Shown here: piece by piece, positions 52,242 to 60,852 of the stretch | How the letters are laid out: each line of letters starts with the position of its first letter | Numbering within the stretch: position 1 is the first letter of the stretch | NCBI GenBank assembly: GCA_026196105.1 | Contig: JAPHRK010000033.1 | Coordinates: 62,001-126,000 of the forward strand | DNA length: 64,000 bases | Source of the DNA: Rhodospirillales bacterium | Lineage (GTDB): Bacteria > Pseudomonadota > Alphaproteobacteria > Rhodospirillales > JAPHRK01 | Reading direction: 5' to 3' | Notes under the pieces: generated by a model | The model's input: the letters and a program-made list of their open reading frames with translations, nothing else | Told to the model about the DNA's origin: nothing | Databases searched by the model: none | Made by a program: the position numbers and the translations under genes

Positions 52242-53872
52242 TGCTTTGCCTCCTTTGAAGGCTGTTTCTCAGCTGTGATTTTTATGGGGCGATTACAAAG
52301 CTGTTTAAATTGTTCAAGGTTTGCAGGAGAGGCAAATGAAGTGAAGCGATCATAAAATTGATTGCGAACATCTACTTTGCGACGCATGAAACCATCAACC
52401 AACATACCCATGGCCATGAGGGTCTCTGATTGATGTCCCCCTTCAGTCATCATGTCACGTCCAAACTCTTTTAAAGAGGCCGCCTGGACATCTAAATCTT
52501 GGAAAACCCCTAAGTTGTCTTGTAAAATCTTAAGGGATTTAACCAGGCCTTTTACTTGTTGCTCTTTATAAAGGCTGGCAAAGAACTCAAGTAGGTAACG
52601 CAGTTTTTTGCAGGTCTTGCGCAGATCATGCAGTGCTTCGGCTGGCGTGTCATTCCCAATAGCAGAACCTTCACGAATAACCCGACGATAGGTTTTCCAA
52701 ATGCGTTGGTCGGCAGTAGTTCTTACCGATATACCTGCTGTTTCTGGAAGCCCGAGAGGGGGTGATTTTTGGTTAAGGTATGTGTGCCAATCATTAATAA
52801 ATTTTTTGAAACGAGCTGAGCGTAAATTCTTAGCCAGGATGCGTTGTTGTTTTTTCTGATGGGCAACGAGGTAATCATGCAGTGGCAGAATATCTTTTTG
52901 AGCATCATCGCTTAGGCTGTCACGGTATTTGGGAAAGTCCAATAGGTAGACATCCATATCCCTTGTGGGTCCGGTTACTTCACCAACCCAGGCAAGGTCC
53001 GTTGAAAACCGATTTAGCACCTCGTCAGGGAAGCTGTCTTTAATCCGGTTAATTAAGGAACGTGAACGACGAACAGCAACTCGGAGGTCATGAAGAAATT
53101 CTGAGTCTAAATCTTTAATTGTGCCATCAACATTTCGCTCAATATGGGCCAGTTGCACCAAGAGGATTTGTCGGCAGGCGTCCCAAGTTCCCTGGGTAGG
53201 TTTCAGAATAGCAGCTTCTTTGGAGCTGTAATCAAGGGGACGGCGTCCAATCTTCTCGAAGGCCTGCTCCATCAATAGGTCATCAACGGGTTTGAGGCCT
53301 GGGACCGTTTTAAGTTTGGCACGTGCTTTGCGGAAATTGGCGCTATAGCCTCTAACTGCCTCCAACCTCAGGCGGTATCCTAAATCATCGAATGACTTGC
53401 TGTCTTGAGAGCGTAATTTATTTTTCTCTAAGGTAAAGCGAACAACAGTTTTACCAAGTTCATCAAGGATAACTCCCGCTCGTTCCTGGGTCACCACTTC
53501 AGCTTTGAGAGAAAGGCTTCTCATTTCCAATAAAGAGGTAACCTTATCGCGGATAAGTCCTGTGGGAAAATCTTCAGCCAAGAGGGGTGCTTTTTTAACT
53601 TGCACCCTTAATTGCCCACCGGGACTGTCTGTTGAATTTATCCAATGGAGCCAAGAAGCTTTCGCATCTTTTTCACGAAGGAGGACCAGCTTGGTTCCGG
53701 CTTCGAAGAGGCGCCAATCGAAAGTTTCCAAATAAGTACGTGAGTATTCTGAGGTCGCTTTAGAGGATGTTTCCCCACCTAATGCCACGGTAATTTTTTC
53801 GTTAAGGGCTTTTCCATCAAGGGCACTTCCATCGGAAGCACTGACGGCAAAGAACTGTGAATTATCAGTCAT
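52238..53872 (-). CDS. CHAD domain protein with an N-terminal CYTH-like domain
   Basis: A protein of 544 residues. The N-terminal 200 residues have the CYTH pattern but a degenerate active site (YLETFDWRLFEAGTKLVLLR with few charged tunnel residues). CHAD follows (about 240-530) with HDLRVAVRRSRSLINRI and HDLRKTCKKLRYLLEFF, whose conserved basic and His residues bind polyphosphate. CHAD proteins localise to polyphosphate granules in other bacteria. Its stop overlaps the ParA start, implying stoichiometric coupling. Confidence 0.86.
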   Translation of the reverse strand: MTDNSQFFAVSASDGSALDGKALNEKITVALGGETSSKATSEYSRTYLETFDWRLFEAGTKLVLLREKDAKASWLHWINSTDSPGGQLRVQVKKAPLLAEDFPTGLIRDKVTSLLEMRSLSLKAEVVTQERAGVILDELGKTVVRFTLEKNKLRSQDSKSFDDLGYRLRLEAVRGYSANFRKARAKLKTVPGLKPVDDLLMEQAFEKIGRRPLDYSSKEAAILKPTQGTWDACRQILLVQLAHIERNVDGTIKDLDSEFLHDLRVAVRRSRSLINRIKDSFPDEVLNRFSTDLAWVGEVTGPTRDMDVYLLDFPKYRDSLSDDAQKDILPLHDYLVAHQKKQQRILAKNLRSARFKKFINDWHTYLNQKSPPLGLPETAGISVRTTADQRIWKTYRRVIREGSAIGNDTPAEALHDLRKTCKKLRYLLEFFASLYKEQQVKGLVKSLKILQDNLGVFQDLDVQAASLKEFGRDMMTEGGHQSETLMAMGMLVDGFMRRKVDVRNQFYDRFTSFASPANLEQFKQLCNRPIKITAEKQPSKEAKQ

Positions 53873-53951
53873 TTTATTGACCCATTTTTATTTGGTTCTG
53901 CGGATAATCTCTCAAGGCGACTTCCCCCAACGTAATAGCTTTTATAATGAT

Positions 53952-56564
53952 CTAGTAGACACCTTTTGTATTAAGATAAGCAGCATAGTCACGATCAGCT
54001 GTTAGAATATGATTGATTATCCATTCTTTCAAAAAAATTATGACCTCTGGGTTGTTCTTCTTATCTTTGGTTTTCTCTTTTAGATCGATTACTTGTTGCA
54101 AAAGAACTTTATGGCGCTCTTTGTGAACGTCTGTTTTTTCATAATCATAACTGGAAAATAAAGCTTCTTCTTCGCGGAAATGATAATCTGTATAGTCAAT
54201 TAAGAAATCTAAAGCGACGTGAACATCTTTCTGGCTTACACGGTTTTTCAGGGCTTCTAAGAGGTTGTTAGACATCTCAACCAATTGTTTGTGGTGATTA
54301 TCAATCAACTGGATATTGACGCTATATTCAGGCCGCCATCGCAAAACGGTCTCGTGAATTTGTTCAAAATCATTAATCAGGTTTCCACGACGCTTAAAGG
54401 CCTCAAAGAGTTTCCATAAAACAATAGGGATATCCCGGACTTCAGCAATGGGCACCCTGAAAACAACACATGGCTCAATGGCAACGGAGCTTAAGATGCT
54501 CGGCGTTGAGAACAAGACAGGTTCTTCCCCAAAGAAATCTCCAGCAAACAAGGCCTCAATAACCTCATCGCCAATCATGTGATGAGCACTACCCGTTCGG
54601 ATCAAAGTAAGAGCATTGTGATCGCAGACAGTAATAACATCGCCTTCATCAAACGTCTCGACTTCCATCTGGGCTGCAATGCGGTTTTTGACTTTGTCTG
54701 AAATGGCTTCACCAAATAGCCAAGTTTTTTCTAAGAATTCTCTGTTTTCCTGTAGCTTTGAGATATTGTCGAAAAGCTTGTTTTGTTTCACAAAGGTTCG
54801 GTAGAAACCGATGGGCATGTTGAGGGCTTGGACAAAACTAGCGGCACGGTAGGTTTCCGTTGAGAAGATTTCGTGTAGGCCGTTTAACTCTCCAATAATA
54901 GCGCCAGCCGATAGGATGCTGTTGACGCCAGTTTGGGAGTTGATGACCTCGACAGCTCCGGTGAGAATGAAGCTGACCTCCTCAATATCATGCCCTTCTT
55001 TTAAGATGATAGTTTCTGGGTTGAAGGTCACCATCTGGTTATTAAGCAGCATGCGAAGCTGGTCTTTGGCAAGATCAGGGAAGTAGGCGTTTATGATACG
55101 GGCAGCGTGACTAAATATAAATTCCTGGTTACCTGGAATTAGGATATCTTTGGTGCCAAATGGGGCTCCGGACCCGATTTCTTTTTCTTCATGGGTCAAT
55201 GGCTTTGAAGTATGGGAGAGAATGATTTTTTCTGAGATATCTTTTTTAAAATCGACGGCTGCACCGTGAATCATACCGCCGCCAACATCAATTTTCTTGA
55301 TATCAGTTGGTTCAAGATAAGATAACTTTACCTCGTCAAATAGTTCTTGCGAAACACCGGGAGCTTTCTCCTCACTGGTGATCATATTGCCCAGCACGTC
55401 TAAAGAGGCAATATCGGCAAAATGGGCATAACTTTTGTAGCCGTCTTTCCACATAGCCCTAAAGACAAAAACAGATGTTTCAACGGGATGGGGAGAGAAG
55501 ATAGGTTTAACTTCGAGGCCGTTAACGGAGTTCCATGTACCTTCTTCTAAATCCTGAATATCAAAGTAGTCCCCAAAATTTGCCTCATCATAAGACAGGA
55601 GAGCTGCTAATTTTTTGGAGACGGAAGAACGAACCAAAGGAGTGGCAAAGTATTTTACCCGGTGATCTGAGCGAATAATTGTCGTGAGGCCAGCAAAGTG
55701 ATCATCGTGGCAATGGGTGTGGAAAATACCTTCAACTTCACTAATACCAATCCCAAGAGAGTGAAGAGTTTTCTCCAAGTTTGGCCCTGCATCTACCAAA
55801 TAGATTTGCCCTTGGTACATCAACACACTGCCCATGCTAGGTCGGTTAATGTCCCAACCATCACCCTGACCAGAGTGGATAACAGCAAAGTATTCCCGGT
55901 TAACCAAATGTGACCCAAGGGGATATGGGGCCTCATAATTTTCAAATGGTTGGAGGTTTAGATCAACAGTAACAGTTTCATCTTTGTAATAGATCTCAAA
56001 AAGGTTGAGGGCAAGCCGTTGGATAGAGACCCCGTTTCTGATTTCCTGTTTGTTGGTGCCCACATTACAATGATCAAGGAGTTCAGAAGGATGGCTAATT
56101 TTCCCAAAAGCAAACTTGAGCTTCATCCGCATCAATTCTTTTGCTTTCGCTGGCTCAACGCCTGCTTCAAGAATTTCTTCTTCAGAAATTAAGCCGTAGT
56201 TGCCCCGGTAGATATATTGCATTTGGGCTGCAACCTGGTCGTCATGCCCAATAAGAAGAGGTTTAGCCCCTGTGTTTCCAGGATGGTTAGGAATGATCAT
56301 GCCCTGGCGATAAAGCATTTGCAGGACTGGGAATTCCGCTAAGTTTGCAAAGCTACCGTTTTGAATAGCAACATCAGAAAGGAGGATGGCATTCGGGCCA
56401 CTTTCATAAGAAACGCCATCAATTTCTGTTGAGGATATGAAACCACGTTTCATGAGGTGTTTGACGCTATCGCCAGGACAGCCACATTGAATTCTCAAAT
56501 CGGCTTCAGGGATATTAACCCAAAAAACTCCTGTAGTTACGCGGCTCTTCGTTATCAAAGGCAT
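53952..56564 (-). CDS. Metallo-beta-lactamase / two cNMP-binding / hemerythrin fusion protein
   Basis: An 870-residue cytosolic fusion. Residues 1-200 are an unassigned N-terminal domain with CGCPGD near residue 27. About 215-460 is a metallo-beta-lactamase fold with HTHCHDDH (282-289) and later His360, Asp385 and His434/451. About 500-600 and 615-725 are two cyclic-nucleotide-binding domains (GELNG and GEEPVLFS are the phosphate loops). The C-terminal 110 residues are a hemerythrin with DNHHKQL, YHFREEE and HKERHK, then NHILTADRDY. O2 or NO sensing coupled to hydrolase activity is inferred. Monocistronic. Confidence 0.85.
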   Translation of the reverse strand: MPLITKSRVTTGVFWVNIPEADLRIQCGCPGDSVKHLMKRGFISSTEIDGVSYESGPNAILLSDVAIQNGSFANLAEFPVLQMLYRQGMIIPNHPGNTGAKPLLIGHDDQVAAQMQYIYRGNYGLISEEEILEAGVEPAKAKELMRMKLKFAFGKISHPSELLDHCNVGTNKQEIRNGVSIQRLALNLFEIYYKDETVTVDLNLQPFENYEAPYPLGSHLVNREYFAVIHSGQGDGWDINRPSMGSVLMYQGQIYLVDAGPNLEKTLHSLGIGISEVEGIFHTHCHDDHFAGLTTIIRSDHRVKYFATPLVRSSVSKKLAALLSYDEANFGDYFDIQDLEEGTWNSVNGLEVKPIFSPHPVETSVFVFRAMWKDGYKSYAHFADIASLDVLGNMITSEEKAPGVSQELFDEVKLSYLEPTDIKKIDVGGGMIHGAAVDFKKDISEKIILSHTSKPLTHEEKEIGSGAPFGTKDILIPGNQEFIFSHAARIINAYFPDLAKDQLRMLLNNQMVTFNPETIILKEGHDIEEVSFILTGAVEVINSQTGVNSILSAGAIIGELNGLHEIFSTETYRAASFVQALNMPIGFYRTFVKQNKLFDNISKLQENREFLEKTWLFGEAISDKVKNRIAAQMEVETFDEGDVITVCDHNALTLIRTGSAHHMIGDEVIEALFAGDFFGEEPVLFSTPSILSSVAIEPCVVFRVPIAEVRDIPIVLWKLFEAFKRRGNLINDFEQIHETVLRWRPEYSVNIQLIDNHHKQLVEMSNNLLEALKNRVSQKDVHVALDFLIDYTDYHFREEEALFSSYDYEKTDVHKERHKVLLQQVIDLKEKTKDKKNNPEVIIFLKEWIINHILTADRDYAAYLNTKGVY

Positions 56565-56790
56565 TTATCGTCTTTTCACTTTGCCCTCATTATGAGGGTT
56601 TGGGAAATTTCAGGGCTTAATCATTATATTATTTAAAATGACTATAAAGGTAGGCTGGCCCTTGAGGAAACCCCTTTTTCCAACAAAGAAAAGGAAGATT
56701 GCCTGATTGTACTCAGTTCGACTTAAAACTTTCAAATAAAATGAATAATTGGACCTGTTCAAATTCGGGGGTTACACTTCTTTTGGTTAG

Positions 56791-57720
56791 ATGTTTATTG
56801 AGGGAAGATTTGGGCAATTTGAAATGGTGATGGATACTAAAAAAATATTCACCGATGCTCTTTTTGCGGCAAGCGATGGTACGCCAGAAAAGGAGGCGCT
56901 TGTTTGTGGTCCTGAGGCGCTTAGCTTTCAAGAATATAAACAGTTATCGTTAAAAACAGCAGGTTTCCTTGCCCAAGAAAAGAGAGTTGCTGTAGTTATG
57001 GTGAATGGCCTTCTAACTGCCCCGGTCATTCTCGGAAGCCTTATGGCGGGGGGGCAGCTCGGCCTTATAAATCCGAATTTAACGGCACAAGCTATTCACG
57101 CTTGGTTGGAATCTTTCGCTCCCACAGTCGTCTTTTGTGACACGACGACGGCACATACGGTTGTTGGGGGGGCAAAGAAAATTGGGGCAAAAGTTGTAAA
57201 CCCTGTGGTGAGTCAAGAACTTAACCAACAAACGCCTCTCGAAATCTCAGAGGTTAAAATTGAAAACTCAAACCTTCTTTTTTGTGGAAAGAACGATGAA
57301 AAGAAAGAAGTAAGTTATGCTGAGTTGGTTGCTGTCGTTAATGAGGCCAACGATAACTTTCCTGTTGGCCAGGGTGATGAAGTTCTCTTGACCGCTATTT
57401 CACATAGCCAAAAATTTGGCCTTATCTATGGAATTCTTACCCCTTTGAGTAGGTTAACTAAGGTTGTTGTCGTTCCTCAAGCTCGGGGGAGCGCCATTTT
57501 GAAATCTCTTCAAAATGACCAAGCGACCATCTTTTTAGGTGGGGCACCTCAGGTGCTTCATGACCTTATGGGGGAGCCTCTTTTCCCTGGGACAAACTTT
57601 TCTCATCTTACAACAACTTGTTTTTACATGGTGATTGGGGATGAAGCACAGGATCAAGACGACATTTTAAGGAAGTGGGCTTTAGCTACGGGTAGCTCAC
57701 TGCTTGAAGGAGAGAATTAA
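56791..57720 (+). CDS. Truncated, degenerate adenylate-forming enzyme-like protein
   Basis: A protein of 309 residues that follows the N-terminal domain of AMP-dependent synthetases (ALVCGPEALSFQEYKQL; NGLLTAPVILGSLMAGGQLGLINPNLT). The phosphate loop is lost: the position expected for TSGTTGxPKG reads LLFCGKNDEKKEV. The C-terminal subdomain with the catalytic lysine is absent, and the frame ends 1 bp from the convergent phosphatase gene. Catalysis is improbable; it may be a decoy or a decayed gene kept open. Alternative ATGs at 56824 and 56830 are possible. Confidence 0.6.
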   Translation: MFIEGRFGQFEMVMDTKKIFTDALFAASDGTPEKEALVCGPEALSFQEYKQLSLKTAGFLAQEKRVAVVMVNGLLTAPVILGSLMAGGQLGLINPNLTAQAIHAWLESFAPTVVFCDTTTAHTVVGGAKKIGAKVVNPVVSQELNQQTPLEISEVKIENSNLLFCGKNDEKKEVSYAELVAVVNEANDNFPVGQGDEVLLTAISHSQKFGLIYGILTPLSRLTKVVVVPQARGSAILKSLQNDQATIFLGGAPQVLHDLMGEPLFPGTNFSHLTTTCFYMVIGDEAQDQDDILRKWALATGSSLLEGEN

Positions 57721-57721
57721 G

Positions 57722-58942
57722 CTATTTCCGTTTGATCCATACAGCCGTAAGGTCGTCTGAGATTGGGGGGACAGCATAGGCAAAAAATTTGTCCATCAAA
57801 GCGTTTAAGGCTGTCTCATTGGGTGATTTACTAACGACTTCGTTGAGCAGGTCATTCACGCCCTCATCTTCAAGCATTTCATCGTGTTCGTTAGGGCTTT
57901 CCTGAATGGCGTCGCTGCAAAAAAAGAGTTCGCTTCCTTTCGCAAAATCAACAGTCGCCGTTGGATATTTTGAGTTAATGGATATCCCTAAAGGCATGCC
58001 AGATGGATCAAGAGGTTTAAAACTTGTTTCACCTGGGCCTTTTATAAACTGGGGTGGGCCTCCAGCAACAGCATAGTGGAGCTTGTCGTTATCAAAATCC
58101 AGATGCCCGGTGGTGGCTGTGGCATATTGTCCACGCGGCAAGGTCTTGTGGAGTCGTCTGTTTAGTTCAGATAAGTATTCGCCAGGATCAATATCTTCCA
58201 ATGATGTATTGGCAATAATTGAGTGAAGCCTAAATGTATTCAGGGCTGCAGGGACGCCGTGGCCCGTGAAATCAATGTTAATAAAAGCCAAAGCGTTTTT
58301 GTCTGGCATTTGTTGCATTCCCCAGAAATCGCCACCAAGTTCTGTTGAAGGTTCGAAAACAGAATCAATCAGGAGATTATATTTCTCTGCCATATGAGCG
58401 ATGTAGCTGGGTGAAGGGACTAAATCTTGTTGCATTTCCCGAGCAAGGCTTAGGTCATCTGCCATTCGTTTGCTGTATGCTTGAAGCTTTCGGGTGAATA
58501 TTCGGTTTTCCAGGTGAATGCGGAGACGGGCTAGAAGTTCAGCTCCATTGAGGGGTTTTGCAACTAAGTCAGTTGCACCGGCATCAAAAGCGCGGTTGCG
58601 TTCTTCTGATGAATCAAAGGCTGTTTCAACAATAACAGGTAAGTCAGCGTAAACGGGGTCGGCTCGAAGTTCTGCAAGAACTTCATAGCCATTTTTCCGT
58701 GGCATGCCGATATCAAGGATAATAAGTTCGGGATTAAACTGCGGGACAACGTGAAGTCCTTCTTCACCATCTTGTGCAAAGAGGAGATTGGTGAATCCTG
58801 CTGCTTCTAAAAACCCCTCAATCATAATTTGAGCGATTTCGTCATCCTCAATCACAAGGATGCGGCTCTCCAGTAAAGATGTAGCTAGCTCTAACCCAAT
58901 ATCTTTCCCTGGATCATCGGCTGCAATTGCGTCGTGCCCCAT
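57722..58942 (-). CDS. Response regulator with PP2C-type serine phosphatase (RsbU-like)
   Basis: A protein of 406 residues. The receiver (about 27-145) has VIEDDEI, LIILDIGMPRKNGYEV with the phosphorylated Asp, and AKPL. The PP2C domain (about 190-405) shows ELGGDFWG, FTGHGVPAALN and GGPPQF and ends with SDDLTAVWIKRK. Such proteins dephosphorylate STAS anti-anti-sigma factors; a STAS gene lies 160 bp upstream. A GGAGACAG ribosome site precedes the ATG. Confidence 0.9.
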   Translation of the reverse strand: MGHDAIAADDPGKDIGLELATSLLESRILVIEDDEIAQIMIEGFLEAAGFTNLLFAQDGEEGLHVVPQFNPELIILDIGMPRKNGYEVLAELRADPVYADLPVIVETAFDSSEERNRAFDAGATDLVAKPLNGAELLARLRIHLENRIFTRKLQAYSKRMADDLSLAREMQQDLVPSPSYIAHMAEKYNLLIDSVFEPSTELGGDFWGMQQMPDKNALAFINIDFTGHGVPAALNTFRLHSIIANTSLEDIDPGEYLSELNRRLHKTLPRGQYATATTGHLDFDNDKLHYAVAGGPPQFIKGPGETSFKPLDPSGMPLGISINSKYPTATVDFAKGSELFFCSDAIQESPNEHDEMLEDEGVNDLLNEVVSKSPNETALNALMDKFFAYAVPPISDDLTAVWIKRK

Positions 58943-59027
58943 TCTGTCTCCAGCTTGAATTAACGGCTATGAACCGCTAAAGCAAATGCACCCTGTCTAG
59001 ATGCTATTATTATCTAAAAAACGGCAT

Positions 59028-59052
59028 CAAAATTATTTAAAGACGCCGTTTT
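59028..59052 (-). terminator. Terminator downstream of the STAS gene
   Basis: On the minus strand the stem aaaacggc/gccgtttt ends in a run of Ts, between the STAS gene and the response-regulator phosphatase. It separates them into different transcripts. Confidence 0.7.
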
Positions 59053-59105
59053 CTATACATGTCATAGAACTATATAGTGTCTCAAAAAAGAGAAACCTAA
59101 AAGCT

Positions 59106-59411
59106 CTAAGATTCAATCGGAATTTCTTCGTCAAACTTTGAAATACGTAAAATCTTATCAACTTGGCCCTGAGGGCTACGAAGAGATAAGCTGAAACCTG
59201 TTTGTACGGCTGTATCTTTGAAAAGAATAAGCATACCAAGACCGGCAGAATCCATAAACTCAAGGTTTGAAAGATTGACTGAGCAGCTTTGTGGTTTTTC
59301 TGATTGCAATGTTTTGAGCAATTCCCGAAACTTTCCATTATCAGCAAAAGTAAACTTGCCCTCTAGATGCACGTCAACTTTCCCGCCAGAGTTTGTAACT
59401 CTATATTCCAT
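59106..59411 (-). CDS. STAS-domain anti-anti-sigma factor
   Basis: A protein of 101 residues with the STAS fold. LSNLEFMDSAGLGMLILFKD contains the serine that is phosphorylated by anti-sigma kinases and dephosphorylated by PP2C phosphatases. An AAAGGGG ribosome site lies before the ATG. It is a natural substrate for the RsbU-like phosphatase next to it. No kinase/anti-sigma gene is present nearby. Similar pairs steer partner-switching of sigma factors or c-di-GMP enzymes. Confidence 0.9.
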   Translation of the reverse strand: MEYRVTNSGGKVDVHLEGKFTFADNGKFRELLKTLQSEKPQSCSVNLSNLEFMDSAGLGMLILFKDTAVQTGFSLSLRSPQGQVDKILRISKFDEEIPIES

Positions 59412-59952
59412 TTCGATCCCCTTTAGGTTCTTATTTTCTATATGTTCTCAATGTTTGTGAATTTTCAGTACTTTAAGCAATGGTCATTACTATACTCTTT
59501 GCCATATCAAAATTCCAAACGGTATCTCGCTATAAAGTGAAAAATATCACCCTTCATATACCCATTAACATACTAATAAGTTAATATTTTACAACGCCGA
59601 TATGGTGGGTGAATGGCAAATAATACCCTAATGCTATGATATAAAAGAGCCTGAAAGGTAATTATTATGTTTTTGGGTAGAAGCTCTGGATATGTATGCC
59701 CCATTGTTGAATATAATTGTAACAAATTCACCCTCCGCGTCAGGGTTTGTTTCATATTTAAGTGCCATTTTCATTAACTACAGCGTCTAAGGGGGCTCAT
59801 TTAGCTATCGCCAATGAAGTAGCGCATTGTTTTGGCCAGTAGATACATTGTGAAACAAGTGCATCATTTTGTATCATAATGAAACAAATGTTGTTTATTT
59901 TATTTTTTCCCTTATTATTACAGTGTATTGTAGCGTAATTGGGAATGATTAA
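59412..59952. promoter_or_regulatory. Intergenic region with three TGAAACAA sites before the RpiR gene
   Basis: About 540 AT-rich bases between divergent STAS and RpiR genes. atgaaacaa at 59879-59887, tgtgaaacaa (core 59851-59858) and an inverted copy ttgtttcat at 59747-59755 are spaced over 140 bp. RpiR regulators commonly bind sites of the TGAAA...TTTCA type, so self-regulation is plausible. No coding frame is supported. Confidence 0.5.
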
Positions 59953-60852
59953 ATGGAATACCCCGCCGTTAAAAAAGATATCCTAGATCGGTTTCAGGAA
60001 CTCAGCCCGCAACTGAAGTTGGCGGCGCGATACGTTTTAGATCGGCCAGATGACATTGCTTTAAACTCCATGCGTAAAGTTGCCGATTTAGCAAAGGTTC
60101 AGCCTGCAACTATGGTGCGGTTGGCCCAGACTTTGGGTTATGAGGGTTACCAAGAATTTCGACTTCCTTTTAACAATCGGTTACGGGGAAAGACGGCAGA
60201 TTATGCTTTAAGGGTGAAAGTGCTTCAGGACCGAAAAGATGGTAACAGTTCAAGGGCCCTTTATGACGATCTTCTGGCTGCGGGAAGTGAAAACCTTGCG
60301 GAGGCTTTTTCAGGAAATAGCTTAGAAAAAATTCTGATTTTTTGCGATGAGTTATTAGCAGCAAATCATATCTACGTTCTGGGTTTGCGCGGAAGTTTCC
60401 CGGTCGCCTTTGCCTTCCATTATGGGTACGGCATGTTTCGCCGTAATGCCACGCTACTGGATGGGCGTGCGGGGACCTTTGCCGATAATTTGCGTACTCT
60501 GCAAGAGGGTGACGTAGTGTTGGCAGTTGGTTTTAGTCCTTATACGGCCTCAACAGTGCGGACTTTGGATTATGCTTTGGATAATGGGGCGAAGTTATTG
60601 AGTCTGACAGATAGCGCTGTTTCGCCATTGGCTGAAAAAGCTCATCAAGCTCTTTTAGTGCCCCACGATAGTCCGTCATTTTATCAATCTTTTGTTGCGC
60701 CACTAGCTGTTGCTGAGGCGTTAGTGGCTTTTATGGCTGCTCGGGGAGGGGCCAGTGTGTTGGCGGATATTGAGGCCAGTGAAAACCAGTTAAGTCAATT
60801 CGATGCTTATTGGGAAGAAACGCTACCCCGGAAAAGGAGAAGCCGGTCATGA
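59953..60852 (+). CDS. MurR/RpiR family transcriptional regulator
   Basis: A protein of 299 residues. The N-terminal HTH_6 domain (about 1-80) has MRKVADLAKVQPATMVRLAQTLGYEGYQEFR. The C-terminal SIS domain (about 125-270) has IYVLGLRGSFPVAFAFHYGY and VLAVGFSPYTAST, usually a phosphosugar or small-metabolite binding site. It overlaps the aminotransferase gene by 4 bp, so it controls the catabolic operon it heads. Confidence 0.92.
   Translation: MEYPAVKKDILDRFQELSPQLKLAARYVLDRPDDIALNSMRKVADLAKVQPATMVRLAQTLGYEGYQEFRLPFNNRLRGKTADYALRVKVLQDRKDGNSSRALYDDLLAAGSENLAEAFSGNSLEKILIFCDELLAANHIYVLGLRGSFPVAFAFHYGYGMFRRNATLLDGRAGTFADNLRTLQEGDVVLAVGFSPYTASTVRTLDYALDNGAKLLSLTDSAVSPLAEKAHQALLVPHDSPSFYQSFVAPLAVAEALVAFMAARGGASVLADIEASENQLSQFDAYWEETLPRKRRSRS

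Noticed and set aside
56791-57720. Frameshifted full-length acyl-CoA ligase
   Set aside because: No remains of the C-terminal domain occur in other frames; the next gene on the opposite strand begins its end one base later.
59573-59755. A 60-residue minus-strand frame in the STAS-RpiR gap
   Set aside because: AT-rich, no ribosome site, no protein pattern; the region reads better as regulatory DNA.
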